Assembly: GCF_002291425.1 (NCBI RefSeq)
Contig: NZ_CP014136.1
Location: 2,542,001-2,606,000, forward strand
Source of the DNA: Gibbsiella quercinecans
Lineage (GTDB): Bacteria; Pseudomonadota; Gammaproteobacteria; Enterobacterales; Enterobacteriaceae
DNA: 64,000 bases
Direction of reading: 5' to 3'
The notes beneath the pieces are model-generated. The model was not told the origin of the DNA. It saw only the letters and a list, made by a program, of their open reading frames with translations, and did not search any database. Of the stretch, positions 57,616 through 64,000 are shown in pieces; within the stretch, counting starts at the first letter, position 1, and every line of letters begins with the position of its first letter. Position numbers and translations under genes: made by a program.

Positions 57616-58868
57616 GCATAAACTCCTTTGGTGGAACGGGCAAGCTCGGTGAGTGCACAGGCCAGCGCGCTGGCTCCGACGCTAAGCGAGCGGGGATCGG
57701 TATATTCTTCCGGGTTGTGGCTGATGCCTTTATGGCTGGGCACAAACAGCATGCTGGTGGGGCAATGGCCCGCCAGATGCATCGCATCGTGAAAGGCGCC
57801 GGACAGTAAGCGGGTATGCGGGATGTCCAGCGCGTGGCAGACATCACCCAATAGCGTATTGAGCGGGGCATCAAAGGCGAGCGGCGCCTTATTCAGCAGT
57901 GGCGTTATGTGTATGCGCTCGCCGGCCAGGCTGGCCATTAGGGCATCAAGGTGCGCAAGCACCGCTGGGTCCGGGTGGCGAAAATCAAGGGTGAAACTCA
58001 CCTGCGCCGCCACGGTGTTAATGGCGTTCGGCGTTACTTGCCAGCGGCCAAAGGTCATGCGCAGTGCTTCATCCGCCGCATCACCCATCACATCTTCAAT
58101 GTGGGCGGCCAGTGCCCGGGCCAGACTCATGGCATCTTGCCGCAAACCCATTGGCGTCGTGCCGGCGTGCGCCGACTGGCCCAGGCAGGTTACCTGATAC
58201 CAGCGTACGCCTTGAATACCGCTGACGACGGCCAGCGGCAGGCCCCGTTGCTCCAGGATTGGCCCTTGTTCAATATGCAGCTCCAGGAAGCAGGCCATGG
58301 CGCGATCCGGCCGTTGCGGCAGCGTTTTGAAGCGCGCCAGGCACTTGGTCAGCGCGTCGCTGAACGGGGTGCCGTCTTCTCCGACGGCGGCCTGGTAAGC
58401 GGGCAGCAGTTCCGGCTGCACAAAGGCGCTGGAACCCATGGCGCCGGGCGCAAAGCGGCTGCCTTCCTCGTTTGTCCAGATGGCGACTTCCACCGGGCGT
58501 TCGGTCACTAGCCCAGCATCGTTCATGGCCTGCAGGCAAGCCAACCCCGCCATCACGCCGTAACAGCCATCAAAGTTGCCGCCGCAGGGTTGGGTATCAA
58601 TGTGGCTGCCGGTGGTGACCGGGGGGAGCGCCGTGCGCCCAGGGCGGCGTAAAAACAGATTGGCCGCCGCATCGGTATAGATATCGCAGCCCATCTCGCG
58701 CGCCAGGCCGATAATCCATTCCCGGGCATCCAGCTCTTCTTCACTTAGGGCCTGGCGATTAACCCCGCCGCCGGGCAGCGCGCCAAAGCCAGAGAGTTGC
58801 TGCAGCAAATGGTTCAGGTGTGTGGCGTCAAGGTGCCGGGCCACCCGTAGGCCTTCATCAGAAATCAT
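57612..58868 (-). CDS. M20-family Zn-dependent amidohydrolase (N-carbamoylase/allantoate amidohydrolase type)
   Basis: 418 residues. Dinuclear-metal ligands as in the hydantoinase/carbamoylase family: H89 (GSHIDT), D100 (GNFDGCYG), E135 (TNEEGSRF), H198 (ELHIEQGP) and H384 (ISHNPEE). The dimer-contact segment SAHAGTTPM is present. Such enzymes split N-carbamoyl amino acids, allantoate or ureidoglycine-type compounds with release of ammonia and CO2. Exact substrate not inferable. Overlaps the genes on both sides by 4 bp. Confidence 0.9.
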   Translation of the reverse strand: MISDEGLRVARHLDATHLNHLLQQLSGFGALPGGGVNRQALSEEELDAREWIIGLAREMGCDIYTDAAANLFLRRPGRTALPPVTTGSHIDTQPCGGNFDGCYGVMAGLACLQAMNDAGLVTERPVEVAIWTNEEGSRFAPGAMGSSAFVQPELLPAYQAAVGEDGTPFSDALTKCLARFKTLPQRPDRAMACFLELHIEQGPILEQRGLPLAVVSGIQGVRWYQVTCLGQSAHAGTTPMGLRQDAMSLARALAAHIEDVMGDAADEALRMTFGRWQVTPNAINTVAAQVSFTLDFRHPDPAVLAHLDALMASLAGERIHITPLLNKAPLAFDAPLNTLLGDVCHALDIPHTRLLSGAFHDAMHLAGHCPTSMLFVPSHKGISHNPEEYTDPRSLSVGASALACALTELARSTKGVYA

Positions 58869-59677
58869 AGTTTCTCCAACTCTTCCGGTTGCAGAGGGCG
58901 GCGGAATAGCGGCGCCAGGAAGTTGCGCAGCCGTTCGCTTTTAGGCTGGGTGAAAATTTGCCGCGGGGCGCCGCTTTCCACGATCCGGCCATCCGCCATA
59001 AACAGCAGGCGGGAGGAGATGTGGGCGGCGAAGGCCATTTCATGCGTAACCATCACCATGGTCATGCCCTGGTTCGCCAGCGCACGGATCACGTCCAGCA
59101 CTTCTTCCACCCGCTCAGGATCCAACGCCGACGTGGGCTCATCCAGAAGCAGCAGTTCCGGTTCCAGCGCCAGGGCTCGGGCGATCCCCACGCGCTGCTG
59201 TTGGCCGCCGGATAGATGGGCCGGCCAACTGTCGGCTTTCTGCGCCATTCCCACCCGTTGCAAAACGGCCATCGCGGTTTGCTTCGCAACCTGACGCGGC
59301 AGTTTCTTGCCCAGCACCAGCGGCGCGGCGACGTTCTCCAGCACCGTCATATGCGGCCAAAGGTTAAACTGCTGAAAGACCATCGCCAGTGGGCGCCGGA
59401 CTTCTGCGATGGCGCCCGGGCTGTCGATATGGGCTGCGCCGCGCTGCGAGCCGCTGTATCCCAGAAGCTGGCCTTTGATCAAAACGTCGCCGCGATCGTA
59501 GGTTTCCAGGAAGTTCATGCAGCGCAGCGCGGTGGTCTTCCCAGAGCCGGAAGGGCCAATCAGGGTGACGATCTCCCCCGGATACACCGCCAGGTTGATA
59601 TCCTGCAAAACCACGTGGTCGGCAAAGGATTTGCCTACGTGGCGCAGTTCAATGATGGGCACGGACGTTTTGGTCAC
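58865..59677 (-). CDS. Polar amino-acid type ABC importer, ATP-binding protein
   Basis: 270 residues of the HisP/GlnQ family: Walker A GPSGSGKTT (about 40-48), Q-loop VFQQFNLWPHMTVLENV, signature LSGGQQQR, Walker B LLLLDEPTSALDPE, H-loop THEM. Insertion after the Walker A region (GYSGSQRGAAHI) is family-typical. Its start overlaps the upstream permease gene by 29 bp; its stop overlaps the hydrolase start. Confidence 0.93.
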   Translation of the reverse strand: MTKTSVPIIELRHVGKSFADHVVLQDINLAVYPGEIVTLIGPSGSGKTTALRCMNFLETYDRGDVLIKGQLLGYSGSQRGAAHIDSPGAIAEVRRPLAMVFQQFNLWPHMTVLENVAAPLVLGKKLPRQVAKQTAMAVLQRVGMAQKADSWPAHLSGGQQQRVGIARALALEPELLLLDEPTSALDPERVEEVLDVIRALANQGMTMVMVTHEMAFAAHISSRLLFMADGRIVESGAPRQIFTQPKSERLRNFLAPLFRRPLQPEELEKL

Positions 59678-60320
59678 GGTATCCTCCGGTTCGCAGGGTT
59701 TTGCTCAGCGCCTGCACGCCCAGGCTGACCGCCTGCGCCAACAGCCAGTAGCTGATGATGAGTAGGGTGTAGGGCAATACATAGCTGTAGGTGTTTGCGA
59801 CGATCTGGCTGGTGGTCATGGTCAACTCAGGGACGGTGATCACGGAAGCGATGGCGCTTTCCTTGATGGTCGAAATACATTGGTTGCCCAGCAGCGGCAG
59901 GGCGAAGCGCAGGGCCTGCGGCGCCTGGATATGCCAGAAGCAACGGGTGCGGGAGATATTGTTGGCCAGCGCCGCTTCCCGCTGGCCGGGAGGGATGCTC
60001 AGCCAGGCGGCGCGAAAGATTTCCCCGAAATAGGCGCCGCTGTATAGCGTGAGGGCGAGCACCGTGGCCTGGGCTGCGCTAAGCATCAGCCCAATCGACG
60101 GCAGCCCGAAGTAAATCACGGCCAACTGCGCCAGGAATGGCGTGCCGCGAATGATCCACACATAGCCGCGCCACAGTTGAAACAGCACCGGGTTGCCGCG
60201 GCACAGGGCGTTCAGCGTAAACCCCAGGATAGCGCCGCCCAGCGCTGCGCACAGGCTAAGCCACAGCGTTACGCCTAACGCGCTCAGGTAATCCGGCAGG
60301 TATTGCATGAGTTCACTCAT
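59649..60320 (-). CDS. Polar amino-acid type ABC importer, permease 2
   Basis: 223 residues from ATG 60320 (MSELMQYLPDYL). HisM/GlnP type with the EAA-loop consensus (REAALANNISRTRCFWHIQAPQ) and RGTPFLAQLAVIYFG. About five membrane helices. The start overlaps the stop of permease 1 by 4 bp. An open frame to 60902 runs antisense-like through permease 1 and is rejected. Confidence 0.92.
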   Translation of the reverse strand: MSELMQYLPDYLSALGVTLWLSLCAALGGAILGFTLNALCRGNPVLFQLWRGYVWIIRGTPFLAQLAVIYFGLPSIGLMLSAAQATVLALTLYSGAYFGEIFRAAWLSIPPGQREAALANNISRTRCFWHIQAPQALRFALPLLGNQCISTIKESAIASVITVPELTMTTSQIVANTYSYVLPYTLLIISYWLLAQAVSLGVQALSKTLRTGGYRDQNVRAHH

Positions 60321-60976
60321 CGTTGTTCCCTTTGCCAACGGCGTTCCATATGCCGCCCAAGCAATGAAAGCAGGCTGGTCAACACCAGATAGACCAGCGC
60401 CGCCGCCAGATAAACCTGCAGCGGCTGATAGGTGGATGAAGCCAACTGCTGGGCGACGCGCATCAGATCCGTCAGCGCGATAACGGACACCACGGACGAA
60501 GCCTTTATCACATCGATCAGTTCGGAAATGAGCGAAGGTAGCGTGACGCGCAGCACTTGCGGCACCTGTATGCGCCAGAGGATCTGGTTCTGGCTTAGGC
60601 CGCAGATAGACGCCGCTTCCAACTGCCCGGCGCTGATGGCGGCGAAGCCGCTTTTTAGTATCTGCGACTGGTATGCCGCGGTGTTGAGCGTCAAGGCCAG
60701 CACTGCGGCAAAAAAACCGGAAATATCCAGCCCCAATTGGCCCGGCAGGTAAAAACACAGCAGTAACTGCGCCAGCACCGGCGTGCCGCGAAACAGGCTC
60801 ACCCATCCCTGGGCAATAGTGCGCCAGAGCCGGTGCTGGCTGGCAGACATGCGCCACACGCCAATGCCGACGAAAAACCCGGCAACCATCGCCACCAGGC
60901 AAAGCGTGGCGGTGGTGACGGCGCCATTAGCCAGCATGGGCAACCACGCGATGAACTGTGTGATAAAGGTCGGCAT
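60317..60976 (-). CDS. Polar amino-acid type ABC importer, permease 1
   Basis: 219 residues. HisQ/GlnP type: RGTPVLAQLLLCFYLPG and EAA loop (LEAASICGLSQNQILWRIQVPQ). About five membrane helices. Forms a heterodimer with permease 2. Starts 11 bp after the binding-protein gene. Confidence 0.92.
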   Translation of the reverse strand: MPTFITQFIAWLPMLANGAVTTATLCLVAMVAGFFVGIGVWRMSASQHRLWRTIAQGWVSLFRGTPVLAQLLLCFYLPGQLGLDISGFFAAVLALTLNTAAYQSQILKSGFAAISAGQLEAASICGLSQNQILWRIQVPQVLRVTLPSLISELIDVIKASSVVSVIALTDLMRVAQQLASSTYQPLQVYLAAALVYLVLTSLLSLLGRHMERRWQREQR

Positions 60977-60987
60977 TTAACGGCGTC

Positions 60988-61845
60988 TCACAGATTAGGC
61001 GCGGGCATGGCGTCTGCCGGTACGGCCATGGTGAAGCCAAACCATTTCTGTTGCAGGGCCTGCATCGTGCCGTCGCGGTTTGCTTCCGCGATGCCATCGC
61101 TGAACAGCTTCACCAGCGAGGCGCTGTCTTCATCCTTGCGCCCCACCCAGCCAAAATAGGTGGTTGGGCCGAGCATGGTCGGCAGGGTCGCGAATACCCC
61201 CGGGCGGGATTTGATTAACGGGCCAAGGTTTGAGAGCGACTGGGCCACGCCATCCAGACGCTTGGCGGCAAGATCGGCATAGGCTTCATCGAAGGCGACG
61301 TACTGTTTGATCTCTTTAATGCTCGGTTTCCCTTCCGCTTTCAGCGATTTATCGAAGGCCTGCAGGATTTGCAACTGTCCGGAACCGGTTTGCGAGCCAA
61401 TGACTTTACCGCTCAGATCGGCGGTTGTACCGATAGACGCATCGTCCGCGCGTTTGAGCAGCGCCACCGTGGATTCGGCAATCGGCGTGGTAAAGGCGAA
61501 GCGGGCGATGCGCTGTTTATTCACGGTGACGGCGGTGACGACGAAATCAAATTTTTTCGCATCCAGGCCAGGGAGGATCCCCTGGAAAGGCAGATCCAGC
61601 TGCTTTACGGCCACGCCCGGCAGCCGTTTTGCCAAAATGTGGTTCATCAAATCCACGTCATAGCCAATGATTTTGCCGTTTTCGACATACTCGAATGGCG
61701 CGTAGCGCGCCTCGGTGGCGACCGTAATCACTTTGGCGTCTTTGATGCGTTGCAGCAGATCGGCGCTGTGGGCCGCGGCGGAAAAAACGCCGGCGGTTAT
61801 CAGGGCAGTCCAGCACAGGGGTACGGCAAAAAGGCGTAGTTTCAT
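60988..61845 (-). CDS. Periplasmic solute-binding protein (SBP family 3)
   Basis: 285 residues. Sec signal peptide of about 28 residues (ITAGVFSAAAHSA). The mature domain has the family pattern VATEARYAPFEYVENGKIIGYDVDLM, with the arginine/aspartate pair typical of amino-acid-type ligands. First gene of the six-gene block reading SBP, permease, permease, ATPase, hydrolase, DUF1989. The ligand is probably a small zwitterion, possibly N-carbamoyl- or guanidino-substituted, given the enzymes behind it. Confidence 0.92.
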   Translation of the reverse strand: MKLRLFAVPLCWTALITAGVFSAAAHSADLLQRIKDAKVITVATEARYAPFEYVENGKIIGYDVDLMNHILAKRLPGVAVKQLDLPFQGILPGLDAKKFDFVVTAVTVNKQRIARFAFTTPIAESTVALLKRADDASIGTTADLSGKVIGSQTGSGQLQILQAFDKSLKAEGKPSIKEIKQYVAFDEAYADLAAKRLDGVAQSLSNLGPLIKSRPGVFATLPTMLGPTTYFGWVGRKDEDSASLVKLFSDGIAEANRDGTMQALQQKWFGFTMAVPADAMPAPNL

Positions 61846-62152
61846 GATCGGCTCTCTGAAAGTGTTTTGAATTTAAGTAAAGTTACTTGAACAAGATGAT
61901 ATGAGCATGAATCATGCCAACAGTGCTAACAGGCGGTATGTGTATTTAATTTGTTTTAAAAACAGATTATTAAGGTGTTTTTTGTCTTGTTTGCTTTGTG
62001 CGTCTGGCGGGGGTAGCGGTGTAATGTGCGGTTATGCCGCACAACGGTAATGCATGCCGCTGCACGAATTTTGTGCATATACAGGTTGCCGGGGCCAGGC
62101 ACTAAAGAGTGCACAAGCCGCCGGCGCTGGAACCGAGGGGGATCGCCAACCA
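61846..62152. other. Upstream region of the transporter/hydrolase operon
   Basis: 307 bp without a gene. The half near the binding-protein gene is AT-rich and holds two short palindromes (61875-61888 and 61905-61917). The other half (62025-62112) holds three successive small hairpins downstream of the MDR gene. No clear -10/-35 pair could be settled. Confidence 0.6.
61875..61917. promoter_or_regulatory. Two palindromes upstream of the binding-protein gene, candidate operators
   Basis: AAGTAA AG TTACTT (61875-61888) and GCATGA A TCATGC (61905-61917), 30 and 60 bp upstream of the operon's first ATG. Either could be the operator of the XRE-cupin regulator. Neither was noticed in the gap upstream of the regulator gene itself. 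Confidence 0.45.
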
Positions 62153-63184
62153 TCAGGGGGCGATGCGTATCACCACTTTGCCAAAAGGCCCGCGATCCAA
62201 ATGCTGGAATGCGGCAGGAACGTCGTGAAAGCCATAAACGTGGTCTATGACCGGCCGAATGCCTTTGTGCGCAAAGGCATCCATCATTTTTTCAAATGCA
62301 CGCCGGTGGCCAACGGAAATACCCTGAATAACGGCGCGCCGCAGCATCAGCGGCACGGCAGACAACGTTATATCGGGGCCGTTCAGGAAACCAATCTGGG
62401 CGATACGGCCGCCGCCGGCCAGCGCGCTGACTGACTGGGTAAGGTTTTCCCCGCCGATGGTTTCAATAATATGCTCGGCGCCCCTGCCGCCGGTTAATGC
62501 TAGGACGGCTTGCGCCCATGCAGGCTGTTCCACGGTATTGATGGTCTCGCAATGCGCCAGCGTTTTAATGCGCGCCAACTTTTGTGCACTGCGGGAAGTC
62601 ACAATCACCCTGGCGCCGAAGGCACGGGCGATCTGCAGGGCAAACAGCGATACGCCGCCGGTGCCTTGGGTGACGACCGTTTGCCCTGCTTCGAGCCGCC
62701 CGGTTTCGATCAGAGCGAACCAGGCCGTCAGGCCGGCGATCGGTAGGGTGGCGGCTTCTTCATTCGTTAATGTGGGGGCTACCGCTACGGCGGCGTGCTC
62801 TTCCAGCAAGACGTATTCGGCCAGCATCCCGGGCAATGGGCCCCCCAGGGAAAGGCCGTGGAGCAGCATCTCCGCCGGCGGTTCGCCGTCAACCCACTGA
62901 ACCCAGAAATTACCGCATACCCGATCACCCTGTTTAAATCGCGTGACGTCACTGCCCACCGCCACCACGGTGCCCGCCATGTCCGAGGTCGGTACAAAGG
63001 GCATGGGCGGCTTTTCAGGCAGCAGTTCGCCTTCTATCACCAATTTATCGCGATAGTTCAGCGCGACGGCCGCCACTTTCACCAGCAACTGATGGTTCGC
63101 GGGGGTGGGGATGGGCACTTTGGCCTGCTGCAGTTGGCCTATGCCAAATTGCTGTAATTGCCACTGTTTCATGGTGTTAGTCAT
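62153..63184 (-). CDS. Zinc-independent MDR oxidoreductase (quinone reductase/alcohol dehydrogenase-like)
   Basis: 343 residues from ATG 63184 (MTNTMKQW), GGAGG 7 bp upstream; an open start at 63217 is not supported. Medium-chain dehydrogenase fold with a GroES-like N-terminus ([14 protein letters not shown]) and Rossmann nucleotide motif [16 protein letters not shown]. Probably NADPH-dependent reductase. Divergent from a LysR-type gene, which likely regulates it. No functional tie to the neighbouring operon is evident. Confidence 0.88.
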   Translation of the reverse strand: MTNTMKQWQLQQFGIGQLQQAKVPIPTPANHQLLVKVAAVALNYRDKLVIEGELLPEKPPMPFVPTSDMAGTVVAVGSDVTRFKQGDRVCGNFWVQWVDGEPPAEMLLHGLSLGGPLPGMLAEYVLLEEHAAVAVAPTLTNEEAATLPIAGLTAWFALIETGRLEAGQTVVTQGTGGVSLFALQIARAFGARVIVTSRSAQKLARIKTLAHCETINTVEQPAWAQAVLALTGGRGAEHIIETIGGENLTQSVSALAGGGRIAQIGFLNGPDITLSAVPLMLRRAVIQGISVGHRRAFEKMMDAFAHKGIRPVIDHVYGFHDVPAAFQHLDRGPFGKVVIRIAP

Positions 63185-63288
63185 GATGATACCTCCATTG
63201 TGAGCCGTATCGGTCATGTTACTGGCGATGTTTTATCCTGTATCGCGATATGATGGCGCATCATTTCCGCCATAGAGTCTGTAATGCG

Positions 63289-64000
63289 ATGAAGAATGGT
63301 TTTCACTCCCGGTTGCAGGATATCTCCGCGTTTGTTCATACCGTCGAAGCCGGCAGTTTTACCGCCGCTGCGGCGCGGATGGGGGTATCGACATCCGCGC
63401 CGGGCAAAAGCGTGGCGCGCCTGGAAGCGCGGCTGGGGATAAAGCTCCTTAACCGAACAACGCGCAGCCTGAACCTGACCCAAGAGGGGCATGATTATTA
63501 TCACAGCTGCCTGCGGGTGCTGGATGAGCTCAACGCGGCGGAATCCAGGCTTGCCTCGACAACCCGCCGGGTTACAGGCCGGGTGCGGATAAACTTGCCG
63601 GTGTCTTTTGGCCGGCTGCGCATTATGCCGGTGTTGAAAGCGGTGGCGAAGCAATACCCGGATCTGGAAATGGATGTCGCTTTTACCGATCGCAGAATTG
63701 ATCTGGTCGAGGAGCGGGTTGATTTGGCAGTGCGGCTTGGCGATCCGGGGAATTCCGCCAGCCTGAATGCCCGCCGCCTGGGGTTCCAGCATTCGGTTAT
63801 CTGCGCGGCGCCTGAATATTTGTTCACGCACGGCCTGCCGCGCTCGGTGGAGGATCTGGGCCATCATCGCTGCCTGGGGTTCGCCAGGCAAGGGCGGGCG
63901 CTCCCTTGGCTGATGGGCCCGGCGGGGCAGGTTAAAGCTTACGATCTGCCCTATCGGCATATCATCAGTAATGGCGAAGCCTTGCTGGATGCGGCAATCA
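63289..64000 (+). CDS. LysR-family transcription regulator, 5' part
   Basis: Open from ATG 63289 to the window end (237 complete codons), so the C-terminus is missing. N-terminal LysR HTH (SRLQDISAFVHTVEAGSF, then MGVSTSAPGKSVARLEARLG and LLNRTTRSLNLT) and the start of the substrate-binding domain (VRINLPVSFGRLRIMPVL, ERVDLAVRLGDP). Divergent from the MDR oxidoreductase gene with a 104-bp gap, the usual layout of a LysR regulator and its target. Confidence 0.9.
   Translation, partial: MKNGFHSRLQDISAFVHTVEAGSFTAAAARMGVSTSAPGKSVARLEARLGIKLLNRTTRSLNLTQEGHDYYHSCLRVLDELNAAESRLASTTRRVTGRVRINLPVSFGRLRIMPVLKAVAKQYPDLEMDVAFTDRRIDLVEERVDLAVRLGDPGNSASLNARRLGFQHSVICAAPEYLFTHGLPRSVEDLGHHRCLGFARQGRALPWLMGPAGQVKAYDLPYRHIISNGEALLDAAI

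Noticed and set aside
59649-60902. 417-codon reading of permease 2 with a long N-terminal extension
   Set aside because: The extension overlaps permease 1 in another frame and is Arg/Gly-rich; homology begins at ATG 60320.

Overview
The window is enterobacterial chromosome, GC-rich and densely coded, starting at the replication origin. Gene order and protein sequences follow Escherichia coli closely, with differences typical of the Serratia/Yersinia side of Enterobacterales. The 16S rRNA gene (1542 nt) fits a Serratia- or Gibbsiella-like organism, but I cannot fix the genus by reading. No insertion sequence, prophage, integron or CRISPR array was seen.

Layout. (1) 1-15226: 5' end of mnmG, oriC, mioC, asnC, viaA-ravA, kup, the complete ribose operon rbsDACBKR, then hsrA and yieP. 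(2) 15361-20864: one rRNA operon (16S, tRNA-Glu, 23S, 5S) with two promoters, boxA elements, RNase III stems and a terminator. (3) 20928-42223: mobB/mobA, yihD, srkA-dsbA, yihG, polA, Spot 42, engB, the CsrC regulatory RNA, yihI, a small membrane ORF, hemN, yshB, the nitrogen-regulation genes glnA-glnL-glnG, typA, yihX, yihY-dtd and fabY. (4) 42238-54048: yicH, xanP, recG-trmH-spoT-rpoZ and gmk, then ligB and yicG. (5) 54306-64000: an accessory stretch with a DUF3574 lipoprotein, a NupC nucleoside transporter, a compact catabolic operon (polar amino-acid ABC transporter, M20 carbamoylase-type hydrolase, DUF1989 protein, XRE-cupin regulator), and a divergent MDR oxidoreductase/LysR pair cut by the window end.

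How it works together. The left part is origin biology (oriC, DnaA boxes, mioC) plus K+ and ribose uptake. The middle holds translation and ppGpp control, nitrogen control with sigma-54/NtrC sites, and three regulatory RNAs (Spot 42, CsrC, and a possible GlnZ-like glnA 3'UTR). The right end imports and probably hydrolyses a ureido, carbamoyl or guanidino compound; this operon is the best candidate for an undescribed pathway. Relative to E. coli the window joins three separate map segments, one junction lying exactly at the rRNA operon. asnA, gltS, yihF and the yihL-W block are missing from their E. coli positions.
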